A DNA stretch of 64,000 nucleotides from Bacillota bacterium (GCA_023399055.1 JAEWQV010000005.1:62001-126000), one strand, 5' to 3'. Shown: positions 8,547-18,302, numbered from the stretch's first letter. Translations and numbers: made by a program. Notes: generated from the letters alone by a model not told the origin.

Positions 8547-9260
8547 TTATAAAACCATATCTTTTACCAAGTGAACATCACCATCCATAATAGCATAATC
8601 GCTAACCAGCTCTCCCTCAATCTCGGGAGAAATATTGGAGTGTATATAAAGCGTAGCCAGCCCTGCTTCTTTGGCTCCCTTAATGTCAGCGATATAATCA
8701 TTTCCAATCATAATACTCTCATTGGGATTTAGCTGGTATTGCTCTAGTAATGCACTATAAAATTTAGCGGAGGGTTTTTTATACCCATAATCCGAAGATA
8801 ATAAGAAACCATCAAAATATCCTGGAAGCTTTAACATCTGAAACTCCGGCATGGTAAATGCACGCTGCGCATTTGATAGCAAATATATCTTTTTACCTTG
8901 ACCTTTTAATGCTTCCAGCAGTTCAATGACTCCTTCATATAACTTAACGTAGTCCAAGGATAATATTCGGAATACCTTCGCTGTGTCTTCTACAAGCTCT
9001 TTATCTGCTGTAACTCCTCTATCTTTATAAAGTTGCTCAAATACTTTCGTAATGTCTATTTCAACCTCTTCACTATTGGACATCTTAGCTTCTTCCAGCT
9101 GGCAAAGTCTACGGTAATTCTTTTTTATTTCGTTTGCTGAATACTCTGCACCATGAAAAGAGTAATAGAGCCTTACTTTCTCCCAAAAACTTCGCTTACT
9201 TTCGTTGGTATGTATGTCCACCAGCGTTCCATATAAGTCAAAAATATAATTCTTAAACAT
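8547..9260 (-). CDS. HAD-superfamily hydrolase
   Basis: A 237-residue haloacid-dehalogenase-like hydrolase. Motif I is FDLYGTLVD, with the nucleophilic Asp at about residue 8; the +2 acid is replaced by Tyr, as in the dehalogenase-like branch, so phosphatase activity is less certain. Motif II is LLSNAQ, motif III is the Lys of YKKPSAKFY, and motif IV is MIGNDYIADIKGAKEAG. A helical cap lies at about 20-95. The substrate is unknown. It is a single gene with its own upstream region. Confidence 0.88.
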   Translation of the reverse strand: MFKNYIFDLYGTLVDIHTNESKRSFWEKVRLYYSFHGAEYSANEIKKNYRRLCQLEEAKMSNSEEVEIDITKVFEQLYKDRGVTADKELVEDTAKVFRILSLDYVKLYEGVIELLEALKGQGKKIYLLSNAQRAFTMPEFQMLKLPGYFDGFLLSSDYGYKKPSAKFYSALLEQYQLNPNESIMIGNDYIADIKGAKEAGLATLYIHSNISPEIEGELVSDYAIMDGDVHLVKDMVL

Positions 9261-9470
9261 GCTTTATCCTCTCAGTAATATCAGATTATGTATATCAGTT
9301 CCTAGCTTTACCGTCATATTATCTTTTCTTATTATAGCAAGACATCGTAGTTTTGTAATCCTTTGATTTATAACTATCACAAATCAATAAAAGGTAACTG
9401 GATATTACTACTCATATTCTCATGTTCTCTTCAATATAATGTAATAATGCCATATAAGCTAGGAGGATAT

Positions 9471-10436
9471 ATGAAAAAAATTCTTATAAAAACATTAATA
9501 GTGTGCGCGGTAGTCTTTTTATTTCCATTTGTCCTTACACTGCTTATTTCGAATCATCCTTCTAAGTCCTCCTCTGAAATCGTTAATTTTACCATATACT
9601 ACGAGGTGAACGGCTCAAGAGATAAGCTAACCTTTGAGAATTATCTGCTTGGTGTGGTTGCTGCGAATATGCCTGCCAGCTATGAGCTAGAGGCTCTAAA
9701 GGCACAGGCAGTTATTGCTCGTACCTATGCTTTATATAATATTTCTCTTCTCACAGAGAAGAACCCTGAGCAAAAAACCTTTACAACCTCAGAACTAGGT
9801 TTAGCCTACATTAGTTTAAATGATCTTAGTAAGTTATGGGATAACGAAGATTATAATACCTATTTAAGCCGCCTTGAAAATGCAGTATATGCAACAGAAG
9901 GTGAAGTCCTGCTTTATGAAGATACACTAATTCTTCCCGTATTTTTTAACACAGGCTCCGGTTCAACTAGAAATGCTTCCGAAGCCTGGGGAATTGAAAT
10001 TCCATATCTCTTAAGTGTACCCAGCAAACAGGATGTTACCTCAATTAATTATCTAAAGATTTTGGAGTATAGTGTTAACGATATCCTTGACCTACTGATT
10101 AAATATTACCCGAATCTAAGTGTAACCACGGACAATTTCTTTGAAAATGTTACGGTTATTACCAGAGACAGTGCCAATTATGTATTGGAAATGAAACTAG
10201 GAGATTTAACAGTATCCGGCGAAGAATTTGCTAAAGTACTCAGCTTACCCTCCAATCATTATTACATAGAAAACTATGAAGGTAACGTACGAATCATCTG
10301 TAATGGTGCAGGGCACGGGGTAGGACTTAGCCAATATGGAGCAAATGCAATGGCAGAGGAAGGTTCCTCTTTCGAAGATATTCTTCAGTACTATTATACC
10401 GGTGTTGATTTCGCAACCATCAAGGGTGAAAATTAA
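9471..10436 (+). CDS. spoIID: SpoIID-family protein (stage II sporulation protein D / amidase enhancer)
   Basis: A 321-residue protein with an N-terminal membrane anchor (about 7-27) and a SpoIID domain. The key segments are FENYLLGVVAANMPASYELE (which includes the catalytic-region Glu), LKAQAVIARTYALY, FFNTGSGSTRNASEAWG and the C-terminal GHGVGLSQYGANAMAEEG. The start was placed at the ATG at 9471 because AGGAGG precedes it by 5 bases; upstream in-frame TTG codons lack a site. SpoIID is a lytic transglycosylase acting with SpoIIM/SpoIIP in engulfment. It is not next to spoIIQ or spoIIID here, so a paralogue with a vegetative role in wall turnover is possible. Confidence 0.85.
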   Translation: MKKILIKTLIVCAVVFLFPFVLTLLISNHPSKSSSEIVNFTIYYEVNGSRDKLTFENYLLGVVAANMPASYELEALKAQAVIARTYALYNISLLTEKNPEQKTFTTSELGLAYISLNDLSKLWDNEDYNTYLSRLENAVYATEGEVLLYEDTLILPVFFNTGSGSTRNASEAWGIEIPYLLSVPSKQDVTSINYLKILEYSVNDILDLLIKYYPNLSVTTDNFFENVTVITRDSANYVLEMKLGDLTVSGEEFAKVLSLPSNHYYIENYEGNVRIICNGAGHGVGLSQYGANAMAEEGSSFEDILQYYYTGVDFATIKGEN

Positions 10437-10467
10437 CGAAGGATTAATGTTTAAAAGTTATTACACT

Positions 10468-12879
10468 TCAATCAAATTTTTTCATTAAGAACAGAAATTC
10501 ATTCATCCATACATTGAGGCGGGATTCTTCCTGCCTCTCTTTTTCTAATAATCCTAGATGGAAGCTTCTTAATTTGCTAACATCCTCTTTCTTCATCTCT
10601 TCCTGTGCATATCTACAACGCATAAACACATCAGCGACATGAGCAAAGGTTACTCCTTTATATCTAAATTCATCCCGTACACGGTTTGACAACATAAACA
10701 CAGTTTCCTGCGGCTGCAACTGAAAGCCTTCTCTTTTTAGTTGGTGTAAGATTCTTAGAAACAAGATATGCACTTTCTTACTATCATCAGAGTTAGCTAA
10801 CAATGTTTTATAACGGTATTTAAGAATAACATAATATATTAACAGTAGTATAAGTAATAGCGGAATTAAAAGTAGTATAAGAAAAGCTGTTCCATTTAAT
10901 TTGGCATCTTCTTTTTCTAATGTAACCTCTTGATCTACAACCGGTTCTTCGAATAAATCTTGCCTTGGATTAGGGTAATTATAATTACCAGAAGCATTTC
11001 CATTGCCAGTTGAATTAGATAGTGTAGGCCAAGTCGAATAGCGATTTTCATAAAATGGTGCCGTTGCCTCAAAGGGTATCCAGCCAACACCTTCAAAGTA
11101 AGCCTCTGCCCACGCATGCGCTTGACTGTTTGTCACCAGATACATATCACCATCTTTTTTATCAAATACCCCAAGATAACCTTCTACATATCGGGTGGGT
11201 ATTCCAATGCAACGACCAAGTACAGCCATAGCAGTTGCATAGTAAGTACAGTACCCTTGCTTTGTTTCAAAAAGAAAATAATCTGCAAAATCTTTCCCTT
11301 CTGGAAGAGATTCTACGTTTAAAGTGTATGTATAATTTGCTATTAGATATTGTTCAATTGCTTTTAATTTCTCATACTTTGTGGAATAGTTCTTTGTAAG
11401 ATCCTGTGCTAGTTGATAAACTCGTTTTGGCAACTCATCTGGTAGGCCTAAATAGCGTTCCTTAATCATTTTTGCTCTATCTTCAAGGTTTTGATACGTT
11501 TCCTTCCAATATACAGAATCCGCAATGTCATAATCATTAAAAGATTTCATATTTATCCAAGACTTTGTCTCTTCCGAAGGTAATGGCCCATTATAATCAG
11601 CATAAGTAAATTCATCTTGTTCCATTAGAAACTTAGAAAAAGTATTATCTTTCAAATTAATCTCAAAGTATTCCACTTGATAGGAAGTACCATTTCCTCG
11701 TGGTTTTTTAAAGGTTATCTGCGGCATATCAAGTGAGAGCTTTTTGTAGCTGGTAAAGATGTTATAATCATTCATCTTAAGAGGATAAAAAAAGGTTTTT
11801 GTTTTGAGGTTGTTATATTTTATTTGTATTTCTCTCTTCTTTATTAGTGCATTTTCTTTTGCTGCTGCTTGACCAAGTCTTGCAATTGCTGCATATAATT
11901 CGTTATAGTCCAGGCGATATTCCAAATCCTGTTTTAGGAAGTTAAGTTTACTTTTTTCCCATCGATTACTACTATAAATATCGCTAACTGACCCCGTTAG
12001 ATATACTGTTTTGTCCTCGGATAATCCTGCAAGCTTAAGGGCAACCTTATTATCTTTCATAACTTCCCCATCTTGATTAAGCTCTCCCCCATCTTCCGAA
12101 TAACCCGTATAGTTTACAGAAAACTCACTTTTTCCATCTTTAAAATAATATTCAAAATTTGTTTTCATAACCTCATATTGCTCTTTGATGTTTTGATACA
12201 TCATCTTTATCGCACTCCATTTTATTGGCTCAGGCCTTGAGGGCAATAATGCGGTAAAGATTGCTAACATAAGACACACTGGAACCAGATAAAGAATACT
12301 GCCCAGTTTTTTCGGAGTACCAACCCTTCTGCAATAGATGGTCTCACAAATTTCTGCAAGGTTCATCATAATGTAAAAAATACAAATTAAAACAGTTGCT
12401 TTATTCAAATTAATATGACTGACAGATAAAATAATTAATGTAATCGCTATTACAATGGCTAAAATATATTTTAAGGTTTGCCTCCCTATGATTAAATAGA
12501 AAACGATGGCTGCAATTAATGAAACTCCTAAAAGTAATGCATACGCATATTTCGATACGTAACTCTCTATATTGCCATTGTATTCACCCATCCAGGCAAT
12601 AAAATTTTGTATCTGTTCCCAAGGATTGATGCTTAACCTCACAAGAAAAACAATTACTAGGACAACAACTGCCAATACAATCAGATACGTTATAATATTT
12701 TTCCGAAACAAGTCAAACAGGTAGATCAATACTGCTGTTCCTATAGAGAAAATCCCGCACAAAAACATGGATACCCTTAAACTGTAATATCCATTAATTG
12801 CCAGGATAAATGCAAAGACTAAAGCCATGCTTAACAATGCATTATAAATATTATTAAGTTCTTCCCTTTTTTTTAGCAT
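10468..12879 (-). CDS. TgpA-like membrane transglutaminase with DUF4129 tail
   Basis: An 803-residue polytopic protein. The first 230 residues hold about eight membrane segments (DUF3488-like). A large extracytoplasmic region follows with a transglutaminase-like core: the Cys of GYCTYYATAMAVLGR near residue 538, the His of SQAHAWAEAYF near 587 and a downstream Asp/Glu-containing strand. A single membrane helix near 645-670 leads to a cytoplasmic DUF4129-like tail. It is the third gene of the MoxR / DUF58 / transglutaminase operon, an arrangement widespread in bacteria. The reaction (cross-linking or peptide cleavage at the cell envelope) is not established for this group. Confidence 0.9.
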   Translation of the reverse strand: MLKKREELNNIYNALLSMALVFAFILAINGYYSLRVSMFLCGIFSIGTAVLIYLFDLFRKNIITYLIVLAVVVLVIVFLVRLSINPWEQIQNFIAWMGEYNGNIESYVSKYAYALLLGVSLIAAIVFYLIIGRQTLKYILAIVIAITLIILSVSHINLNKATVLICIFYIMMNLAEICETIYCRRVGTPKKLGSILYLVPVCLMLAIFTALLPSRPEPIKWSAIKMMYQNIKEQYEVMKTNFEYYFKDGKSEFSVNYTGYSEDGGELNQDGEVMKDNKVALKLAGLSEDKTVYLTGSVSDIYSSNRWEKSKLNFLKQDLEYRLDYNELYAAIARLGQAAAKENALIKKREIQIKYNNLKTKTFFYPLKMNDYNIFTSYKKLSLDMPQITFKKPRGNGTSYQVEYFEINLKDNTFSKFLMEQDEFTYADYNGPLPSEETKSWINMKSFNDYDIADSVYWKETYQNLEDRAKMIKERYLGLPDELPKRVYQLAQDLTKNYSTKYEKLKAIEQYLIANYTYTLNVESLPEGKDFADYFLFETKQGYCTYYATAMAVLGRCIGIPTRYVEGYLGVFDKKDGDMYLVTNSQAHAWAEAYFEGVGWIPFEATAPFYENRYSTWPTLSNSTGNGNASGNYNYPNPRQDLFEEPVVDQEVTLEKEDAKLNGTAFLILLLIPLLLILLLIYYVILKYRYKTLLANSDDSKKVHILFLRILHQLKREGFQLQPQETVFMLSNRVRDEFRYKGVTFAHVADVFMRCRYAQEEMKKEDVSKLRSFHLGLLEKERQEESRLNVWMNEFLFLMKKFD

Positions 12880-12908
12880 AAGAACACCCTCCCGGAACTT
12901 ACGGTTTG

Positions 12909-14102
12909 TTATGCAATCTCTTTTGACAGTATGTCTTCAATGTCATTGTCCGACATGATTTGATATATTTTAATTCCTGATAACCTGAATCCATTGATTA
13001 GGTCCTTTGTTGCCTCTGACACATCATCACTAATAAAAAGAATACTCATACTATTTTGCAGGGCAATTGCCTTCAGTGCTGTCATATATAATTCTTTGGA
13101 AAGGGTATGGGTCGCAACAATATAGAACCTTCCACTCTCCCCTTTCCTTAGGCTCTCCTCGATCAGTGCCTCAACCGGCAGTTTTCCATCAAAGTTGATT
13201 TTCGCACAAGCTTTATAGAAGACATTAAAGGTTTCTTTGGAGGATATCCTATAGTTTATTCGTTCCACCTTATTATAAACTATATGAGCAGGAGTATTTC
13301 GCACAGCGTAATAATTTGCTATGGCAAGAACACTTTCAATTATTTTATCTTCAAAAATAATTACTTTTAGCTCCTCATCTTTAATTTGAGCAAGATCCAT
13401 GAAAATTGCAATCTCTGACTTTGGAATCTCCTGATATTTTCTGGAGATTAGCTCCTTCATTCTGGCGGAAGCCTTCCAATGGATTCGCTTCCTGCTATCA
13501 CCAGGACTGTATTTTCGAATCTCAGTATCCAGCTCCTCTTCTGCTGTGTTGCTGTACCTGGTTGGATTTTTCACATCTTCCTGGGTTAAAGCAATTCCCA
13601 GTCGATCAATTGGAACCACTCTGGGAAGTACATATACTTTAAGTCTTGAGGGTAATGGATACTTTATGGTAAAGAGATATAAATAATCCGTCACTTCAAC
13701 AGAATCAATTCCGACCTCATATTCACCTCGGTAATTGCATTTCATCCTGGTATATAATTTCTCGCTCTCTCCCGGCAGTAAACTATATTCATTAATACCC
13801 GAACTAATCTCCATGGTGGATTTTTCCTTAAAGAAATTAACCTTAATCCTGGAAAAGGTTATAAAGTTCTCATTTGCAATTGTGAATGAGTAATCATTCC
13901 ATTCACCCTTTCGAACTAATACACTTTCTATGGATTGAGCCAGTTTAAATTGAAAATAGACAAATAGCGTATATAGAAACGATAACAGTGGAGTTAACAA
14001 AGAAAGGTAAAATAAGGAATACGAAATAGTACCACCAAAATAGGATACAAAGACACCACTCCCGATTAGCGCAATCACACAGATAATGCGGTTCAATCTC
14101 AT
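12909..14102 (-). CDS. DUF58 domain protein
   Basis: A 397-residue protein with two membrane helices in the first 50 residues, a beta-rich extracytoplasmic or linker segment, and the DUF58 signature IRKYSPGDSRKRIHWKASAR near residue 195, which precedes a von Willebrand A-like fold (AIFMDLAQI). It sits between moxR and the transglutaminase gene with short spacing (49 and 29 bp). In this operon type, DUF58 proteins are thought to act with the MoxR ATPase as a chaperone-like pair; the exact task is unknown. Confidence 0.9.
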   Translation of the reverse strand: MRLNRIICVIALIGSGVFVSYFGGTISYSLFYLSLLTPLLSFLYTLFVYFQFKLAQSIESVLVRKGEWNDYSFTIANENFITFSRIKVNFFKEKSTMEISSGINEYSLLPGESEKLYTRMKCNYRGEYEVGIDSVEVTDYLYLFTIKYPLPSRLKVYVLPRVVPIDRLGIALTQEDVKNPTRYSNTAEEELDTEIRKYSPGDSRKRIHWKASARMKELISRKYQEIPKSEIAIFMDLAQIKDEELKVIIFEDKIIESVLAIANYYAVRNTPAHIVYNKVERINYRISSKETFNVFYKACAKINFDGKLPVEALIEESLRKGESGRFYIVATHTLSKELYMTALKAIALQNSMSILFISDDVSEATKDLINGFRLSGIKIYQIMSDNDIEDILSKEIA

Positions 14103-14151
14103 AAAATTTTACCTCCCTAATATTTTATCAGTCTCACTCTTACCTAACTAT

Positions 14152-15096
14152 CTATACGCTTGTTAGCACTGGTACGTGAACTTTTGCTGTAATTGTTTTT
14201 AAAAGTTTTTCTACCTTTGTTTGGGATAGCCTTGCTTCCGGCGAAAGTATGATACGATGCGCTAATACTGGTCCAATTAATTTAATAATGTCATCCGGAA
14301 TACAATAATTTCTGGCGTTTAAATAGGCATGTGCTTGGGCTGCACGAAGTAGGGCAAGGGTTGCTCTAGGGCTTGCTCCTAGTGATATATTGCTGTCTTT
14401 TCTTGTTTCCTGTATAATTTTAGTTACATAGGCAACTAAGTCTTGATGAACCTTTACTTCTTCCACTTCCTTTTGCATCTGTAAAATGGTAGCTCCATCG
14501 GTCACTGCTTCAAGGGTCTGAGCTAACTGATGGTTTAAGAAACGTTCTGCCATCATTTTTTCTTCACCGACATCCGGATATCCAATGGAAAGCTTCATCA
14601 TAAAACGATCAAGTTGAGCTTCCGGAAGATTATAGGTACCAAGATAGTCAATTGGATTTTGAGTTGCTATTACCATAAAAGGTTTGGAAAGAGCATACGT
14701 GATACCATCAACAGTAACCTGCTTTTCCTCCATCGCCTCCAGTAAGCTAGCTTGTGTTTTAGGGGAGGTTCGATTAATTTCATCAGCCAAGATAATATGG
14801 TTCATAATTGCGCCTTTTAAATACTCGAATTTACCTGACTGCATATTATAAATCGATAAACCTGTTACATCACTGGGGAGGGTATCAGGAGTAAACTGTA
14901 TTCTGGTAAAACCACAACCAATGGTTAGTGCTAGGTTTTTTGCAAGGGTTGTCTTTCCAACTCCAGGCACATCCTCCAGAAGTAGATGTCCCCCTGCTAG
15001 CAAAGTAATCAAAGCATATTCGATTACCTCTCTTTTTCCTACAATAATCTTTTCTATACTATGTATAATTCCAGCTATTTTCTTTTGATTTTCCAA
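14152..15096 (-). CDS. MoxR-family AAA+ ATPase
   Basis: A 314-residue AAA+ protein. Walker A is EDVPGVGKTTLAKNLA near residue 40-50, Walker B is HIILADEINRTSPKTQASLL near 100-115, sensor 1 is VIATQNPIDYLGTYNLPEAQ, the arginine-finger region is LDRFMMK, and sensor 2 is ASPRATLALLRAAQ. The length is typical. MoxR proteins work with DUF58/VWA partners in maturation or assembly of complexes. It is the first gene of its operon, preceded by a 330-base region. Confidence 0.93.
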   Translation of the reverse strand: MENQKKIAGIIHSIEKIIVGKREVIEYALITLLAGGHLLLEDVPGVGKTTLAKNLALTIGCGFTRIQFTPDTLPSDVTGLSIYNMQSGKFEYLKGAIMNHIILADEINRTSPKTQASLLEAMEEKQVTVDGITYALSKPFMVIATQNPIDYLGTYNLPEAQLDRFMMKLSIGYPDVGEEKMMAERFLNHQLAQTLEAVTDGATILQMQKEVEEVKVHQDLVAYVTKIIQETRKDSNISLGASPRATLALLRAAQAHAYLNARNYCIPDDIIKLIGPVLAHRIILSPEARLSQTKVEKLLKTITAKVHVPVLTSV

Positions 15097-15217
15097 AATT
15101 GTTATCTCCCTTCCATCTTTTTATTACATGGCAATATATGTAATTATTATACTTTAATTAACTTGGTTTTCGCAAGAGGATATGTAATGCCTAAGTAACC
15201 TTATTCATGTATACAAA

Positions 15218-15268
15218 ATGCTCCCAATATCGGAAAACAGTCACTACACTATCTACCATCGGGAGCAT
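15218..15268 (-). terminator. Terminator downstream of mtnN
   Basis: Arms 15218-15228 and 15258-15268 pair over 11 positions with one mismatch; on the minus strand the hairpin is followed by TTTTGT. The rest of the 330-base gap (15097-15426) is AT-rich, and I see no gene or other clear element in it. Confidence 0.6.
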
Positions 15269-15426
15269 CACATGCCAGCTTAACTATAATTTATGAATCA
15301 AGCGACTCAGTACAATATTTTTCGTATTACATGATAAATACAATTTATATATCTTGCTTAATAGCTTTATTTGCCAGTCGTATAAAGCAAATAAGCAAAT
15401 TTAAACTGCTAAAATTGATTGTTAAC

Positions 15427-16125
15427 TTATAACTTTGGAATTAATCCTTGAAGCAATTTTACTGTATTATTAATTGCCAGTTCTTCAAATTCAGAATATG
15501 CCATTTCAGCACTATGGTCTGCTTTATCTGAAATAGCACGAATAATCAGAAAAGGAATACCATTTAAATATGCCGTCTGTGCGATGGCCGCACCTTCCAT
15601 CTCGGTACAATATCCATCAAATTTATCGATTAGCCAGTCCTTCTTCCCACTATTCGATATAAATTGATCTCCACTAACCACTCTACCGATATGCACACCA
15701 ACCTCGGGTATTACTTCCTTACAAACCTGACTAGCGAGTTCTCTTAAATTATGATCAGCTAAGAAGATTGACTGTTCCATCCTTGGTATCACACCCAGTG
15801 CATAACCAAACCCAGTTGCATCCACATCATGCTGTAAGGTATCGGTCGAAAGAACAATGTCTAATATATCTATTTCCTTACGAAGAGAACCTGCAACTCC
15901 GGTATTAATTACCGCATCTATTTGATATAAGTCAGCTAATATTTGTGTACAGATTGCTGCATTTACCTTACCAATACCGCAGCGGACAGCAACAATGTCT
16001 TTGCCTAGCAGTTTTCCTTCACAAAACTCCATATTCGCAATTGTTTTTATTGAAACCTCCTGCATTAGAGCTTTTAATTGATTTACTTCTTCATCCATAG
16101 CTCCAATGATACCTATTCTACTCAT
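15427..16125 (-). CDS. mtnN: 5'-methylthioadenosine/S-adenosylhomocysteine nucleosidase
   Basis: A 232-residue nucleoside phosphorylase-fold enzyme that hydrolyses MTA and SAH to adenine plus the thioribose sugars, recycling products of methylation and polyamine synthesis in the cytosol. Diagnostic segments are IGIIGAMDEEVNQL (catalytic Glu12 region), NTGVAGSL, SGDQFI, EMEGAAIAQTAY (ribose-binding Met-Glu) and IRAISDKADHSA, which contains the catalytic Asp. The start follows an AGGAGG-like site. Length matches the family. It is monocistronic, ends at a hairpin and is divergent from the TSCPD-murG pair. Confidence 0.95.
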   Translation of the reverse strand: MSRIGIIGAMDEEVNQLKALMQEVSIKTIANMEFCEGKLLGKDIVAVRCGIGKVNAAICTQILADLYQIDAVINTGVAGSLRKEIDILDIVLSTDTLQHDVDATGFGYALGVIPRMEQSIFLADHNLRELASQVCKEVIPEVGVHIGRVVSGDQFISNSGKKDWLIDKFDGYCTEMEGAAIAQTAYLNGIPFLIIRAISDKADHSAEMAYSEFEELAINNTVKLLQGLIPKL

Positions 16126-16207
16126 CTGTTTCCTCCTATTTCTGTATATATACCTGCTTTCATTGTATCCTAAAGTAAATATAAATACAAATATTATAAT
16201 TAATTCA

Positions 16208-16269
16208 TTGCAAAATATGGCCTTCTGATATACAATGTACTCGGTTATGAGTACCCTAACCTATTAGGG
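16208..16269 (+). promoter_or_regulatory. Promoter and two-hairpin leader of TSCPD-murG operon
   Basis: TTGCAA (16208-16213), a 17-bp spacer and TACAAT (16231-16236) form a good promoter. Directly after it come two perfect dyads: GTACTC/GAGTAC (16237-16254) and CCCTAA/TTAGGG (16254-16269). They could be operators at the start site or a structured leader. Confidence 0.5.
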
Positions 16270-16309
16270 CAACATATATTTAGATTAGAACATAAGAAGG
16301 GGATTTCAT

Positions 16310-16558
16310 ATGGTTTATAAGACTTCCGGGGTTTGCAGCCGTGAGATTAGTTTTGAAATAGATGAGAATACGAATACCGTCTGTTCCCTACAGTTTAAGG
16401 GAGGCTGCTCGGGTAATGCTGGCGGTATCTCTAGGTTGGTAGTTGGAATGAAGGTTGAAGATGTAATAGAACGGTTGGAGGGTGTCACCTGTGACGTAAG
16501 ATCAACCTCCTGTCCCGATCAATTAGCAAAAGCCTTGAAAGAATGGAGGACCAAGTAA
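16310..16558 (+). CDS. TSCPD-domain protein (TIGR03905 type)
   Basis: An 82-residue protein with the small TSCPD fold: MVYKTSGVCSREISFEID at the start, FKGGCSGNAGGISRLVVGM in the middle and the eponymous TSCPDQL near residue 65. It keeps all conserved cysteines (8, 32 and about 61 and 66), which suggests metal or redox chemistry. TSCPD domains also occur at the C-terminus of some ribonucleotide reductases and in YdjM-like proteins, but the role of the free-standing form is unknown. The stop codon directly abuts the start of murG (TAA-ATG), so the two are co-translated. Confidence 0.85.
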   Translation: MVYKTSGVCSREISFEIDENTNTVCSLQFKGGCSGNAGGISRLVVGMKVEDVIERLEGVTCDVRSTSCPDQLAKALKEWRTK

Positions 16559-17629
16559 ATGAAGCGGATTGTGCTGACTGGCGGTGGAACTGCGGGGCAT
16601 GTAACTCCCTGTATCGCTTTATTACCAATGCTGAAAGAAGAAGGATATGACATTCACTATATTGGCTCGTATCAAGGAATTGAACAAAAGTTAATAGAAG
16701 AATTAAATATCCCCTATTACGGTATTTCCTCTGGAAAGCTACGCAGATATTTTGATCCGAAGAACTTTACTGACCCTTTTAAAGTAGTAAAGGGTTATTT
16801 TGAAGCAAGTAAACTCTTTCAACAGTTAAAGCCTGATGTGGTGTTTTCAAAGGGTGGTTTTGTAACTGTTCCCGTTGTTATGGCAGCGAAAAAGAATAAA
16901 ATACCGGTTATTATCCATGAGTCCGACATTACTCCTGGCTTAGCTAATCGTCTTGCGATTCCATCTGCTACTAAGGTATGTGCAAACTTTCCTGAAACCA
17001 TACCATATTTACCTGCTGGAAAGGCCGTTTTGACAGGCACTCCAATTCGCAAGGAGCTTTTTTCCGGTAATAAAATTAAAGGCCTGAATTTTTGTGGTTT
17101 TACAGCAAATAAACCTATACTTCTAATTGTTGGCGGTAGTACCGGCTCCAGAACCATTAATGAGACCATCCGAGGACTTCTTCCCACCTTACTTAGAGAT
17201 TATCAGGTTATCCATCTGTGTGGTAAAGGCAATCTTAATGAGCTGTACAAATATACCCCAGGTTACGTGCAGTATGAATATATAAAAGAAGAGTTAAGTG
17301 ATCTTTTAGCCGCTGCTGATTTAGTGATCTCAAGAGCTGGTGCAAATGCCATCTGTGAACTTTTAGCACTGCGTAAGCCTAACATACTTATTCCCTTACC
17401 TGCTGCTTCCAGCCGTGGAGATCAGATCTTAAATGCCGAATCCTTTGAACGTCAAGGATTTTCCTTGGTATTAAAGGAAGAGGATTTAAGTGTAACCACC
17501 CTTCTTGCTGCAATAAAAAAGGTGTTGAATGAAAAGGCTGAATATGTAAAGGCAATGCAGAAGAGTGAACTAAATCAATCTATAGATACCATTGTTAATT
17601 TAATAAAGGAAACTTCAAATCAGAAATAA
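16559..17629 (+). CDS. murG: MurG, UDP-GlcNAc:undecaprenyl-PP-MurNAc-pentapeptide GlcNAc transferase
   Basis: A 356-residue GT28 glycosyltransferase that converts lipid I to lipid II on the inner face of the membrane. It shows the N-terminal glycine-rich loop TGGGTAGHVTPCIALLPML, the second loop FSKGGFVTVPVVMAA, the HESD segment, GGSTGSRTINE, and the UDP-GlcNAc site SRAGANAICELLALRKPNI. Start: ATG immediately after the upstream stop, with GGAGG ten bases before. It lies outside any division and cell wall cluster, a placement seen in several Clostridia; a second copy elsewhere in the genome is possible. Confidence 0.93.
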   Translation: MKRIVLTGGGTAGHVTPCIALLPMLKEEGYDIHYIGSYQGIEQKLIEELNIPYYGISSGKLRRYFDPKNFTDPFKVVKGYFEASKLFQQLKPDVVFSKGGFVTVPVVMAAKKNKIPVIIHESDITPGLANRLAIPSATKVCANFPETIPYLPAGKAVLTGTPIRKELFSGNKIKGLNFCGFTANKPILLIVGGSTGSRTINETIRGLLPTLLRDYQVIHLCGKGNLNELYKYTPGYVQYEYIKEELSDLLAAADLVISRAGANAICELLALRKPNILIPLPAASSRGDQILNAESFERQGFSLVLKEEDLSVTTLLAAIKKVLNEKAEYVKAMQKSELNQSIDTIVNLIKETSNQK

Positions 17630-17705
17630 TATCACCTATTATTAATAAACCATATCTTTAAGGTTCAAAGAAACTTATTATAACAAGCACTTTAAATTAA
17701 CTTAG

Positions 17706-17748
17706 TATAATAGAAAAAGAAGGCTAACCGCCTTCTTTTTCTATTATA
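17706..17748. terminator. Strong bidirectional terminator overlapping HIT gene end
   Basis: An 18-bp perfect stem (17706-17723 with 17731-17748) with a 7-nt loop is flanked by A- and T-tracts. The stop codon of the HIT gene lies inside the right arm, so the two converging genes share it. Confidence 0.85.
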
Positions 17749-18166
17749 TTTTTTCTATTCTATTTCCTATTTTAACAGCAAGTTCTGTCGCTTCATCACC
17801 AGTATAGGAATCTTTAGCCCAAGTCATATTAACTGTATCTCCCTGATACCTTGGTATGATATGCATGTGGAAGTGAAATACTGTCTGTCCGGCAGCCTCC
17901 CCATTGTTTTGAAGAAGATTAATTCCATCGCAATTTAGTTCCTCTTTTACTGCTAAAGCAACTTTTTTTGCTATAAGTAGGGCTTTTGAAGCAATCTCCT
18001 CCTCTAGTTCAAATAAATTTGCTGCGTGTTTTTTAGGGAGTATAACCATATGCCCCTTAGCAGCTGGTGAGATATCGAGAATTACTTTAAAATCCTCATC
18101 CTCATAAACGGTCGCAGAGGGAATCTCACCTGCAATTATTCTACAAAAAATACAATTACTTTCCAT
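17744..18166 (-). CDS. HIT-family nucleotide-binding hydrolase
   Basis: A 140-residue histidine-triad protein of the Hint/HinT branch. It starts with the typical zinc-site segment NCIFCRIIAGEIPSATVYED, has PKKHAANLFELEEE, and carries the triad FHFHMHIIPRY near residue 100-110. Relatives hydrolyse adenosine 5'-phosphoramidate-type substrates. Length and all motifs are intact. It is a single gene; its last codons lie in the terminator stem shared with murG. Confidence 0.93.
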   Translation of the reverse strand: MESNCIFCRIIAGEIPSATVYEDEDFKVILDISPAAKGHMVILPKKHAANLFELEEEIASKALLIAKKVALAVKEELNCDGINLLQNNGEAAGQTVFHFHMHIIPRYQGDTVNMTWAKDSYTGDEATELAVKIGNRIEKI

Positions 18167-18302
18167 AATAATGCCTCCTTTGTCGATAGCTGTTACTTAC
18201 TTGAACTTGCATATTTTTCCATATTTTGATACTATATTTAAGACACCTATTCTCCCAAAAAGATTTTATCTTTATGATAAAGGATACGAAAGGAGCTCAT
18301 AA

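Noticed and set aside
10468..15096. MoxR/DUF58/transglutaminase operon as a new system
   Set aside because: It is a common and conserved bacterial gene order; nothing in these copies departs from it.
16819..17187. 122-residue minus-strand frame inside murG
   Set aside because: All MurG motifs lie on the plus strand in the same region, and no start signal is present on the minus strand.
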